DNA from: Trichoplax adhaerens | Taxonomy: Eukaryota > Placozoa > Uniplacotomia > Trichoplacea > Trichoplacidae | Length of the DNA: 64,000 nt | Direction of reading: 5' to 3' | Assembly: GCF_000150275.1 (NCBI RefSeq) | Contig: NW_002060943.1 | Coordinates: 5,917,950 to 5,981,949 of the forward strand | Part shown: positions 13,684 through 26,629 of the stretch, in pieces | Layout: each line of letters begins with the position of its first letter | Position numbering within the stretch: position 1 is the first letter of the stretch | Notes under the pieces: generated by a model | The model's database searches: none | The model's input: the letters and a program-made list of their open reading frames with translations, nothing else | Told to the model about the DNA's origin: nothing | Made by a program: the position numbers and the translations under genes

Positions 13684-16600
13684 ATGGCGGTTTTTAAAAG
13701 TTCAAAATCTAATACAGTAGTAAGCAAAACCAAATACATAAATAAAGAAGTACAAACAAAAAATCAAATTCGTATTGAAGACCCAAATGCATTCACATTT
13801 ATTTCTTTTACCCTAAATCGACTTTTACTATTCACAATTAGTTGTTTAATAGCTGTATGGATCATTGGAATATATCGTTTTTCGTCTGTTTATGTTATTG
13901 GAATTATCGCTATATTAGTTCATACTTGGAAAGAAGACAGAAGCAATGCACTGAAATATTATGCAATGAACTTAGAAAATAAAATATTAAGGAAAAAAGC
14001 ACTATCATCGGCTGAATCTGCAGAGTGGTTAAATATCTTCTTCAATCGATGGTAAGTAGCTACTCTACTCTTTAATATTTAGTTCTAAAGAACAAATACC
14101 AGAAATAATCGAGAGTTATTTTTTTCTAACTGGAATTACCATCAGTACCATAAGTAGAAAATTAGAGCCAGTATACATTGCAGTATTCCGTATAAGTTAT
14201 GATAGAAGTTCTCACTTCCAAATCATCATTAATGATTTTTATATTAACAAGAAAAATAAGACCAACTAGTATACCAGTAAGTGAAAGAATTTTCTTCGAT
14301 AAAAGTCCTGCAACTAACCTCAGCCTTGACTTTTAGCATGGGCGGTATATTACATACTTATTAGTCCGATATTATACACAGAAAATCTGTATCAAGTTTA
14401 CTCAATCAGATCCCGATATTATTACTGCACGAAGTAGTATAGATTCGATAAAAAAAGCAGATACTGATACGTAAAAGATGCTTATAGTAATCGATTCCGT
14501 GAATCTCTGATTCAGTAGCTTGATTAAACAATCTGCAGATTAAGAAATCACAAATCATTTCCAACTCTATCCAACTTTACAAAGAATTTTGATCGCATTG
14601 TAAAGGTAATTGCTGTCCAACTTGTAACCTTTATCACCGATTTCCGACCTTAATTAAGCCTATCAGCATCTTTTACCGGATGCAAAGTCTAGAGGTATTG
14701 ATAACGTGACATACGGAATAGGAAGACACAGTCGTACTTTTTACTTTGAATCTTAACTATAATAAAGCTGTTAACTTCGCAGCTAAAGTCATATGTGCGT
14801 ACTGATACTTTTATTTAGTAAAAATAAATTAAAAGCTGAATGTGTCTAAAATTAAATAACTGAAAGCCAAACTTGAGGATTAAAAGTGTTAACTAGAGCA
14901 CAGAGTAGTGTATGAACTATCAAAGTGAGATCTACACAAGCCGCGATGCAAGTTCATCTTACTCGCTGATTAAAGCACAGCAAAGTAAAATGTAAAGTGT
15001 AGGTTTGAAAATACAAGATTGTTTACTATCATGTGTAATACTCTGTAAAAATTTCTAAATACAAGGAATTTATATTATTAGATAATGATATTTCGCTGTT
15101 AGGTTATCGTGAAAAGTAATATTAGCTTATAGATTAGGCTTTAAGTAAAATAGTAAAACATTCTAAATGTCACAAATTTATATTACCAGCTAATGATACT
15201 CCGCTGTCTAGTTATATAGCAAGTCAATCATGAAAGCAATACTAGCTTACAAATTAAGCGTTAACTAGAACACAGTAAAATATTCTAGATTCCTAGAATT
15301 CATATTATTAGCTAATGATAATCTGTTGTTAGGTTATATAACAAGACAATCGTAAAAGTAATAAATTTTCGGAATTAAAACTGATTGCTTTAATTAAAGC
15401 TACTTAAAAACTGAAATAGTCGTTATATCATGCGCCTATGGCCAATGATATGTAAAATCAATGAACATAATTAAAAGATCGCATCCAGCACGGTAATTAT
15501 TTAAGGCTCACATAATATCATGAAAAATATTTGCTTAACACGAAATTGAAAGATGCATTAATGTGATCGTCCTAACTAATACTTATAACTTAGATACATA
15601 CATAGCTATATCCTCATATTTTCACAACATCTACTGTAAAAACTTAGTTACGAAGCGTCTACATCAACAATTAAAATCAGTAACACTGAGAAAATGCCTA
15701 CTTGTAAAATGATACTCATAGATTCTGGTGTTAATTTGCGCAAATGATCACCGTCTTTAAACAGCTGTGTGCGTATCAAAATCATTTTTATCATATCTAT
15801 TTAAGTTTATCTATCGTATTTGGAAACTGCATTTTTATATTACTTCTTATAATACTGTGACTAAGTTTTAATCACCAAAAAATAATCACCTCAAGAACTT
15901 TCAGCATATTGTATCTCAAAATTAATGTTAAATGTTCAAGCTAATAATTGTTACTTGTTTTTCACACTTCTTGCACTTAAATACCTGCTAGGTGGGTTTC
16001 TAATGCTAACTCAATATTTTCCCTACTTAAACAAACTATTGACCCTTTAATTGCCGAATCAAAGCCTCATGTAATTGGTAGGTCTTGGTTTTTAACAGTA
16101 TTGGTTCATTGTATCTTTGTTCAATGAAGGTGTAATCAAGATTTACTAGCTCAAAAAATTCTTTTAACTTGTTAGGAATACTTTCTTCACATTATATACC
16201 TTAAATAAATCCTATGTCCAATTGTTTTTATATATATATTACCATTAAAATTTGTATAGCTTCTTAAGGATGCTGAGCCTGAAATTTATTTAAATGTATT
16301 TGACATTAGAACTCTTTCTTCTTAGGGTATCGTAAGCGTCTTTCGGCACCTACGTAATATTAATCTAACGGTACTACATTCATTTTGCAGACATTATTGA
16401 AATTTCCGAATTTACTCTCGGTGACAACATGCCTCATTTAAGAAATCTTCGGGTCTACGACTACGACCAGAATATCAAATGCAGTGCATCTTGTGATCAT
16501 ATATCAGATGCGGCTTCACAACAGCAATATCATGCCAAGACTACATCTGTAATACTAGAAGCCGATCTTCATTATTGTTCCCAAGATTCTTGTTTTGCAC

Positions 16601-19600
16601 TAACAGCAAAATTCATCAAGAAAAAGTTAGTTAGAGATTTAAATTAGTTTTACTTTAAGTAAATTAGTATAAAATGGCAAGCCAGAAATAAAAATTCGAT
16701 CTACACAAACAAAATGTATCTTCTAATCGTCTTGTCAGATTCTAACAGTATGGTGGTATTTTTTAATATCCTAACCTAAATAAAGAATACACACTATTTA
16801 AAATCTAATTTACTGCACTAATGAGACCTTTATTTCTGAACAATTTCATAACCAATGCATTTGATCTTATCAGAGTATCAACGCAATTCCTGGTAGAAAA
16901 CTTTATCTTTACTGGCCGGTTGCAAATAATCATTGAACTGGATCCTCGAGTATCTTTTCCCCATTTTTACAAGTTAAAGTTTTACTTTACTCAAAAGTAA
17001 TTAAGACAAATATGTATAAACGGAAACTGCATAAATCTTACTTAATAGTTTAAACAATGGCTATATTTTATAAATTGATAGAATGGGTATAAATTTTGAC
17101 GATGTCCTTAAATTCTTTCTAATCTTGCATTACATACAATTTAACTACTAGACCACAGATTTCCTTCTCTATTCGAACATTTGGAGCTATTCAGCTAATG
17201 GAGCTACCACTTGTTAAAAGCTGGATCCAAAATATGATCGAAAATGCAGTAATGGAAAGTCCGGAAATAGCTACGATAATTTTGAAATTTCTTATTATCT
17301 AATTAAATTCCGCGTCTGACTTTACTTAAACATCCTTGTAATTCCATTGAAGAAATGGTAGATCCAGAATATATAGAAGCAAAGCTAGGTGATATTGATC
17401 CTTCCTCAGAAACATCAATTAAAAAGCCATTGAAGCTAGGTAATAAGAGTAGTAATGTTGAAGTTTTTACGGATTAATTCTGCAGTTATTGATTAGCAGT
17501 TGCATTGCGTCTATGTATGTATTAGTTGATATCTTTTCAAACTTGAAGAGTAAATGCTAAAATGCAAGAATTTGGGGAGTAATTACTGAGACTGATATGA
17601 GGTCATGAGGATAATACACACCATTTTTCATTTTCTATAAATAATTAGCTAAAGGCATCTTGGCTGTCCAATTGTCCAGAATAAAACTAGATTCAGAAAC
17701 AGGTTTAAAGATAATAATAAATTTACATAAATTTTCATTACACAACTCAATACAATCAAGATAAAGTTAGATCCAATTCTATAATTAATAGTGATATACA
17801 TATATCTATATACGAATATACAATAGATAAAAATGAAATGAAATATAGATAATATCGTATTCTCTCATGACACTTGAGATTACAACTTCTATACTTACAA
17901 AATAGCTACAAACTACGAGGATGGAACCAAGTGGTGTGTTTTGCGGATTGATGACCAAAGATATGTTTCAAATGAAATAAATCAGGATTATCAAGAAGAA
18001 ACTTTTCCTTTTATGATCTTTGACTTAAAGAAAAAGGTTAGTCATAATAATAATAATAGCTAAACTTTCACAATTCTATACATCGGGTAAATTTCTGTAG
18101 CTATACTTAATTTTTCATAATGAATCTATCAGTGCAATATCAATATTGACAGATTATTGATCTTACATATCGGATTCATCGTGGCCACTTTCTTTATTTT
18201 CACGCGATACCCATAAATAATAAATTGCTTCTATGTTCACTACGAATATTCTGTGGAGAACGGGCTACACTTGTGCTTTATCGTAGAATATGCTAAAATA
18301 GCCTAGATTGATCTCACTTCTTCATTGAACGAAAATTTTTAAGTTAGCTCTAAATCAAATAAAGATTATATAAACTGATGCCGTTTATTTTAAACGATTA
18401 ATATCTAGCTTTCGGTCAAAATTAAGAGTAAAAGAATGAAAATAACTACTTTAATCACAACAGAACAATTATCTCTATCTATGTTTAATTATGAAAGTGG
18501 AAATAAAGAGTAAGTTCATTTTTCAATTTTATATTTTTGGCTGTCTCCTTAGTAGTTTAATCCGTTCCACAAAACTGCACCTTTTTAACTTGATAATCTA
18601 TAGGATCATTGAACTACAAAGAATAAATTCACGTAATCCAGCTCTATCGATGACCTTACATTGGCAGCCTTTGCCTACAATCAAATTACTATTAAGCGAA
18701 TCAGAGTTAATTCAACATTTGAATTATCAAGATGGCGGTATACCCTATAATTTTGTAGCAAAATAGTTAAAATCGGTTAAATTCTCAAGAAAAATCCTTA
18801 ATCAAAAATTATCTATCCGTTAGAATCTGGTGTCTTATATATATGTGTTCATCGTGGTCAAAACTTAATGTCAATGGACTCAGATGGATATAGCGATCCA
18901 TATTGTACAGTTTTTATGAAAAATCGAAAGGTTTTCTATGTGACATATACATATTTATGTGATAGAATAAAGTGTAGCCTACAGATTAAAATTATTTTAC
19001 TACTGTAATGCAGCTTTACACATTACACTTTAAAATTATAAACCGCAATAATTGTTGCAATCGTGTAAAAACAATCAAAATATATTGGTTTTCGTACCCA
19101 TCTAATAACTTGAATATTGACTATTAAGAATATATATATATGCGTACATACAAGCTGCATAATGAATATATCTATACAATATTTGTAACTACAGTCAATG
19201 AAGCAAGCAAAGTTACCTATTAGAATCTCTTTTCTTGAAGTTAGCTAATGATCTTCTAGTCAAACCACTATACCGATACTGAATAATTTCCATATCGTTA
19301 TTTATTAGATCGGAAATACCTCAACAGTACACGATACATTAAATCCTGAATGGGAATACAGCCTTGAAGTACTCGTTCAAGATTACTCAGAGGTAACCAA
19401 ATTTTAAATTAATAACTATAAATATCTATCTTGTAACTACTATAGGATTTTTTAAGGATTTCCTATACTTGTAACATTATTTATGCTCTTAGCACAGTAT
19501 TTCTCTGATATGAGGCTATAAGTGTTATCAAGTGATATCTATAAGGTTTTCTAAACTGAAAATATTCCAATTTACAGACTAAAATTCAATTTAAAGTTCA

Positions 19601-22600
19601 TGATTTCGATGGGTTACTTAGTTCAGACGACTTTTTGGGGTCATGCGAACTACAATGTAATAATGTAAGTTTAGTCTTTAATAGATCCATATCCGGATTA
19701 AAAGTTGTAATGATGTCAGGTCTTTTCAATATTATTTTAATTTAATCTACCATCAAATTAAATAGAATAAGGCATTCTATTTGATTTAGATTCAGTAATA
19801 AATCCAGTTATAATTGTTAAAATGTGACTTACGAACAGAAATGATATCAAAATAGTACTCAATTTTTAATTCACTTATATTTCACTTCATAGAAACTGCC
19901 GGTTTTAATCGAAGAGAACCTACCGCTATATCGCAAAAGTGAAAAATGTGGCTTTCTGGTTGTTTCAATAATATTTCGATCTTATAAAGGAGTTGATAAT
20001 CACGGTATATTTACTCCTAACCCATTTTCTAAAAGTGTTCGACATTTATGAATCTTGGTTACATTGCCAGATATTCAATATTTGGAATTCCTACGTATGA
20101 TCATCAATAAGCGTTCCTCGTATTTTATATGTACTAGACCCAAATCGATCCAATGATGCGGAAGAAAATAAGCAATCAGTTATTCGAAGAAAGGGTACAA
20201 AGGTTGCGTTTGTATATTTAGCTACTCAGATTTTCAACTCAATGTTAATGAATGAAATAACTTAATTAATGTGGTGAAATTGGAAACGATTAAGCAATGG
20301 TTAGCTAGATTTCATTCTTTTCAATTTATAATCATAACTTTTATCTTTAATTCCAGGTCAGAAGATATTCTCACTTTCTAATCGATAGCTTTAATCCACG
20401 ACAGTCCTCAATTCAAGGTTAAATAAACTCAATTATCTAAATACTGCCATTATCCTATACGAATATTCCAGATTGCCAACATCAGTATATATATACTTCG
20501 CATATGGTATTACTGAGAAAAGCAAAGTTATTAAAGCATTAAATAAATTAAAATTTCCCACAATCAAATATTAAATTATAGGATTTCAAACAGCAATTCA
20601 AGTAACTGTTCACAGCGTTCGTGATATATCGGACAAAGATTCAAAGGGTATAAGCTCTATATAAGACGAACGTATTATTATTACCGTATTTCAACAAAGC
20701 TAAAGTAGAATCAATTCTCTACTTAACTCTATTCTATTTTATTTTAAATTACGTTTCGAGACATGCTTTAGTCGATCTAAGTATGTTGGTTATATTACAT
20801 TAGATTGGATAACTTGTTTTAATTACTACCATTTTTCTGATATTTTAGGAGGAGGATGCTACTGTGAAATTAAGTCTGGCATGCATAGTAGCTTCAAGAC
20901 TAAAACTATGAATAAAACTAATCAGCCAACTTGGAACGAAAGCTTTGAAGTACCTATAAGTGAAGGGGGAATTTTAAAAATCGTAAGTTCATACTTTCGA
21001 CGTAATGTCTGTTATATTCAGACCTAGATAATAAATGCAATACTCTAAAAAATTTTAAACAAAGTTCTATTAAAGGAAATAATGTAACTTTATCCTACTT
21101 TATTTTGGAAAATGAGTACTAAATTAAAACGAAAGATTTCGAGATAGACTCCATTTCTTTCGTTCGTTTTATAAGTACTATGATCTACACCTTAATGAAA
21201 GCATTACTTCCTGTAAAGTTACTTAAATAATCGTATTATAAACCTCAAATTCTAATCTTGCTCAATTATTTTGCAGAGATTACAACATAAGATAATTAGA
21301 ATATTAACTTGTTCGTTACGAGAGAATTTTGCGATAAATTTAACCTGTATAGTACTATCCCATCACGAAAATTTATAGCTTTTTGCGTCTAGAAAATATT
21401 CAAAAGACTACTGTGATTAATTATCAACGCAATTTTAATATTAACTTAGAAAATTAATCAAATGAGCGTAGTTGAACATTAGTACTAGGGAATTAGTGCC
21501 ATAAATTTAAACATAGTAGGTAAAAAATATGAAATCCGGTTAGCAGGTAGCATAATTTATTACCATTTTTGCAATAGCGGGAGCGATCCTGTAATTGATG
21601 TCGAGTTGCGTGCTATTAAGTACACGCTTTAGCTTTTTTATGATCTATTTTAAAATTATATTCTCATATTTGTTAGAGTGTTATCGAGAAAGGATTACTT
21701 AAAACTGTGGCTGGATCAATAAAATTCAATTTTGAAGATATTATGAAGCAAGTGAAGGTGGCCCAAATTTTTCTGCGTACATTACGTGCTCCTATTTTGT
21801 ACATAAAACAACTAAAAGATCAATTTCTTGCTCAATAACGGGAATATTATTGAGGACTTTGAAAGATATACACTAAATACCAGTACTTGCAATCTCAAGT
21901 TAATAATTCTTTTGAATAGATTGCAGGCAAATGGTATCAGCTAAATCACAGCAAGAACGGCCAAATTCTATTGACCTTTCAAGCTCTGGATTCAAATTAC
22001 GTGCGATTATATATGATACCATGACCGCTACTTATTAACAATGTTTATGCCTTCGCTAATTCACATCACTTCTTGTACTGTATACAGGACAGTAAAGAGT
22101 TTGCGAATGATTCAAAATTGCAACCAACACGAAATTCCTCCTCAGCCCTTCTTGCAATAGATAGCGAAATCAAATATCCACAGTCTCAAATTAGGAAAAA
22201 TCGGCAAGTTGATTTGAAGTACTTGTCCTATAATAAATCGGTGTTAAATTCCTAATCGTAATCTTCTCCCAGACTAATTTTTCAATTCAGTGCATTCTTA
22301 AATAATACTTATAATTGCGAATCACTTTTATATCTATACAATTTGCATATCTGCTTCGTTTTATAATTTATCAAATAGAGCATATCGGCATGCAGCAAAT
22401 AATTGAACTGTAAATAAGATTACAAATTTAATAGTTTTCTACATTTAGCTTTTTCAAGCCAGTTTAATTAAATTAGGTCAGCTTCGTTACTATGCTCTTA
22501 AAATAAGATAAACTAATTATATGATCAAAACTTTTACTTTTTCTGATAGTTTTAATCGAATTGTTATGAATGGAGCTACAGATAATAATGATTTCTAGAT

Positions 22601-24702
22601 TCACTTAAGGCAGAAATCTAATATCGAAACTAAAATTTTAGTATAAAACTAATGTGTTACTTATATTAGGAATTCAAGTAAAGATGAAGAAAGTGATGAA
22701 TTTAGGAAATCTCCTATAAAATTGATATTAGATAGTCAATCAGAGACGCCTAGCGATCATTCATCAACTTTCGACTTTATTCCTGATTTGGATATGCTTG
22801 ATTCTTTTGAGGATAACGCTATTGTAAGGAGTAATAGTGAAACAAGATCCCTGCTAAGTATGCTTTTTATCTAAGAAAATAATTTATATGCTTTATACGA
22901 TGAATGGCTTAAGTTATCAAATTCCTTAGGTAACGGGACTATTACAACAGAGCTAAGAGCCAATTCTATGGATGGAAAAGCCGAAGAAAATGATTATAAA
23001 CTGCTTAGTAGCAAATCATTTCCGAAATTAAGAGAGCCCAACACCCTGGATGATATGCAACAGTCATATCCATCCGATCGTCGACATACCGTTAATGCCT
23101 TAGATTCGCATGTCGATATTTATATTGGTAAAGAGAATACGCATATGTTATATATCTAGCTATCGTTTAAATATTTATATAAACCCAATTTTAGTTACCG
23201 CTTAGGCGTATGTTATTAATAACTACCGTCTAGATGATAATGATAAGGCAAATCTTGGTTCATATCCATTACCGTATAATAACTTTAAATTAACGATTGT
23301 TCAAGCCACTGGATGCAAAATAAACGGTATTTATGGCTGTATCAATGTTCAATCTACTTTTTATCTGACTCTTTGGAAATGTAAATATGCTTTGTAATAG
23401 TTAATAACATCGATTAATAAAACTTTGGCAATTTCATAAGCACCTTATTAAGTAATTGCTACCAATGCAACTAAAATTTTTTCCAATGCTTTGCAAGATT
23501 AAAATTTGGTTACATATTACTTTCAATTATAGAAAATGTAAAAGTTTGCATTAAGGCAAAATTGGACATGTAAGTCGACTAGCAAACTATCATAAAATCG
23601 TATTATACACCTAAACTGTCCTATGTTAGCAATTATTTATATTGTAAGTTTGCCTTAAAAAATTCTAAGCAATTTTTTTTACCTATATCTACTATTAGTT
23701 CCAGGCATAGGCGACTACTGGTTAATAAGAAATCATATGAATATAAAACTAAAAAGTTACCTACCTGTTTTAACCCACAATGGCGAGAAGAAGCCGACGT
23801 TAGTTTTAAAAAAGCTATAATAAATTCACTACTACAATTTATAATTTGTCTTTATTTTATAAGGTTAACTTTGTTCCAAGAATTAAGCTAATTAAGAGTA
23901 AACAAGGAATATTACAATACTTATTTCGAAAAAAACACAACCATCTTCATTAATAATATCTTATTTTTGATGACTTTATATCTTGGTCGTTGATCGGCCC
24001 ATATATCATGTTGACTTGATATTTGAAAAGCCTGGGTTCGCCCTCTAAAACTAACCTATTTTATTCTAATACCTACGTAATCAATCCTATCAACTTCATC
24101 TACTCACTTAAATTTACGAGGAATGTCAGCATTGTTTTATCGTTAGCATTTTGGTTACTTTATTTGAAATACAAGTAGCAAAACTATACAGCTTGTTTCA
24201 TATCTTTTAATTCTATTTGGTTGATAGACTACACTATCCAATATCCAGTCATGGTCATGAGCTTTATTTTAATTTCTTTCATTTTTACAGTTTAAAGGTG
24301 CCATCAATGCGAATGCTGATTCTATACTACTGCTTAAAGTTTGTTATTATGAAAAAGGAGAATACTCTAAATATGCTATAGGTAGCCACAAGACCACATT
24401 GGACAAAATTTTTGATAGAGGTATTGTATTCATCAATAAAAGAAGTAGATCAGTTATTGCAATACGCCTTCATAACCTTATAGATAAGACTTAATTTCAA
24501 TCATAATCAATTTTGTCATACTTTAGTATAGATGCAATTAGATAAAAATCAATTTTAGAACTCAAGTTTCTGCGTTTTGCGTGATAATAAATTTACTTAA
24601 CGTAATGATGTACAAATCGCCAGGGTTAAATATCTTTCTTACTTACTCTATTCTGTCTTGAATATAGGTCATCATTGCAATAAGTGGCTTTCCTGCGGAA
24701 AC
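13684..24702 (+). CDS. Membrane-anchored SMP and multi-C2 lipid-transfer protein (extended synaptotagmin/tricalbin-like), model partial
   Basis: First exon 13684-14051 (phase 2, donor GTAAGT) encodes a Lys-rich start, then two hydrophobic stretches (RLLLFTISCLIAVWIIGIY, VYVIGIIAILV) and AEWLNIFFNRW, the usual lead into an SMP domain. Exon 16391-16625 carries the SMP-like FTLGDNMPHLRNLRVYDYD; a further SMP piece with LPLVKSWIQNMIENAVM lies at about 17,160-17,270. C2 pieces follow: KWCVLRIDDQRYVS (about 17,900-18,035), DSDGYSDPYCTVFMKNRK then STVHDTLNPEWEYSLEVL and KIQFKVHDFDG (18,825-19,660), IQVTVHSVRDISDKDSKG then NKTNQPTWNESFEVPI (20,580-20,985), and a last one at about 23,240-24,420 (LPTCFNPQWREEADVSF). 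A Ser/Asp-rich linker lies at 22,670-23,150. Proteins of this plan tether ER to plasma membrane and move lipids. Many exon borders and the true stop are unresolved; the last exon seen is 24,667-24,702. Confidence 0.7.
15040..15362 (+). repeat. Intronic tandem repeat, about three diverged copies of 110-123 bp
   Basis: Copies begin near 15,042, 15,151 and 15,274. Shared landmarks in each are a TTCTA tract, AATTTATATTATTAG or close variant, CTAATGATA, a GTTAGGTTAT-like motif and AGTAATA. The copy-to-copy shifts are about 109 and 123 bases, so one copy carries a deletion. Part of the unit (GTTAACTAGA-CACAG) also appears near 14,890. It lies in the large first intron of the SMP/C2 gene. Confidence 0.65.
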
Positions 24703-25692
24703 GGTAAGTCATATAAAATGCTAAGAATTTAATAAGGTATACGCATATAAGACTCTAGTTTTAAGTATCAATATGATTGTACAGCGTTAAGAATTTTTTA
24801 AGTTAACCTTGCTCTGATCGAGGGTCTTTGCTACGCTAATGAACCATTCTAGATATCTACTTAGAAATAACAGCTTCTTATCAGAAGTGGATTGGATAAT
24901 GGTATACCATTTAAGTGAAATTTTACGTCTAGATAATACTATCATTTAAATGTGTAAAGGTCTACTATTAGCAAGATACTATTAGCCTTGTAATCTTATC
25001 TATTATATTATAACGTGGACATTATGCTATACGTACAGTACATCTCTTAATTGATACAAAGTTGACTGCTGATATCCTAGTGTAACCTTTATGTTGCATA
25101 GTTTATTAATATACTTTTGATATAATATTTTCATTATGGGCAATACGTTTGTAACAACTTCCTTAGTTTAAATCCTGATTAAGAATATGAATGGAAGTTT
25201 ACTACCATTATATTCATCCTGTGTATCGACGTATTAACTAGTCCAACGAGAATTCTATTATACAATTATTGTATAACTAAAACAAGATTAAAAACCAAAT
25301 ATACAAATAATCGTCCCCAAAAACGATCTTTCTATACTGTATCAACATGCAACACGTAGCAACATCAATTAGGACAGAGTTTCGTTTGGACAGTATAGGC
25401 TAGAGCAGCAGCGATAAATCGTTCTCGTGAATGATATTCAACTTTCAACTGGAGGTATCGTGAATGCTCGTCGAAGAGAATTTTATTCAATCAATAATAA
25501 TAAATAATGAGGGACAAATGTAAACTGGAATATGATTCCCTTCATATGACAATGATTGATGTCAATCCGATATTATCCTATTCTCGAATGAATGATGCCT
25601 AAGCAAAGCCACATAAGCAAATGTGATGGCGAAACAAATTTAGGCCATCAACTAAAAGGTCTTCATTTGTCCTTCATTAAACTTCATATAAT
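24703..25692. other. Interval after the SMP/C2 gene, no supported exon
   Basis: The SMP/C2 model ends at a donor (GTAAGT at 24,703), so at least one more exon and the 3' end should lie here, but I could not identify them. The sequence is AT-rich and unremarkable up to the GTACAG repeat cluster. Confidence 0.4.
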
Positions 25693-25726
25693 ATGGTAGT
25701 GAATCAGCGGTGTTTGGGCCGAGTGT

Positions 25727-26540
25727 TGTACAGTACACTGTACAGTGTACAGTATCTACAGTACAGTACAGTACAGTACAGTACTGTACTGTACACTGTA
25801 CACGGTACTACTGTATCAACACGCGCCTGCATGAAAGTGGTGTCCATTATGCTGGATGTCCGTATAAACGACTGCATTTGCACGTTAGTTTTGGTACTGT
25901 GCTTTCTCGAAAGCGAAATAAACGACGCTGAGCGCGATCCTTTTCGTTTCAGAGAAATCAACAGTAATGTTACTACTGTATCAGCACGCGGCTGCATGAT
26001 AGTGATGTCGATTGTGTTCGAAGTCCGTATAAACGACTGTATTTGCAGGTTAGTTTTAGTACTGTGCTTCCTCGAAAGCGAAATCAACGACGCCGTACAG
26101 TGTACAGTACTGAGTGTACATTCTGTACTGTACACTGTACTGTACACTCACGCCCTAGAACCTGGTATTGGTACTGTCATTACTGTCACTAGTGTGTACA
26201 CTGTAGTGTACACTCGGTAGGATGGAGACAATATCATTGTAGATTTGATATTACCAGGATGAATTGAATACTTTAGCAGCGTTCAATTCTATACACTGCA
26301 AAATGGATCCAATGCAGTAAAGTACAGTATCTGTTTTGATATGACAAGGGTGGATTGAATAGTTTACCCTATTCAATCTTCCAGTCTACAGTACAGTACA
26401 GGGTAAAATTAATTGAATGCTGTAAATTATCTGGTTTCGTTCATACTGTACTGTCCACTCAGTACAGTGTACAGTACAGTACACACAGTAGTGAACTGGG
26501 ACAAACTGTACTGTACTGTACATTGTACTGTACAAACGCG
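25727..26540. repeat. GTACA/TGTAC palindromic repeat cluster 1
   Basis: Runs of alternating GTACA, CAGTAC and TGTAC units occur at 25,727-25,806, 26,094-26,150 and 26,385-26,535. The unit set is self-complementary, so each run can fold on itself and reads nearly the same on both strands. Between the first two runs sits a duplicated 125-bp unique unit (separate entry). Open frames here on both strands encode only Val-Gln-Tyr-Ser-Thr style low complexity and are not genes. Confidence 0.85.
25806..26095 (+). repeat. Two direct copies of a 125-bp unit, 165 bp apart
   Basis: Copy A is 25,806-25,930 and copy B is 25,971-26,095. Both start TACTACTGTATCA and end at GCGAAAT(A/C)AACGACGC(T/C)G with no insertion or deletion between them. 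The 165-base offset is a multiple of three, so an open frame continues through both copies; shared peptide pieces are VRINDCIC and LVLVLCFLESEIND. The unit is GC-richer than its surroundings and bounded by GTACAG arrays. I see no start context, splice sites or homology that make it a gene. Confidence 0.75.
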
Positions 26541-26629
26541 ACTCACTACTACAGTAGCTCACGTACGGCACTCCTGGAATCGACGACGCATGCGTAGCAT
26601 CAGATACTTCGTTTTCAAGGTTGAAAAAA

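Noticed and set aside
25693-26220. Overlapping open frames on both strands in repeat cluster 1, up to 175 codons
   Set aside because: Their ends are repeat-encoded low complexity and the openness on both strands follows from the pentamer array; only the duplicated 125-bp unit was kept as an observation.
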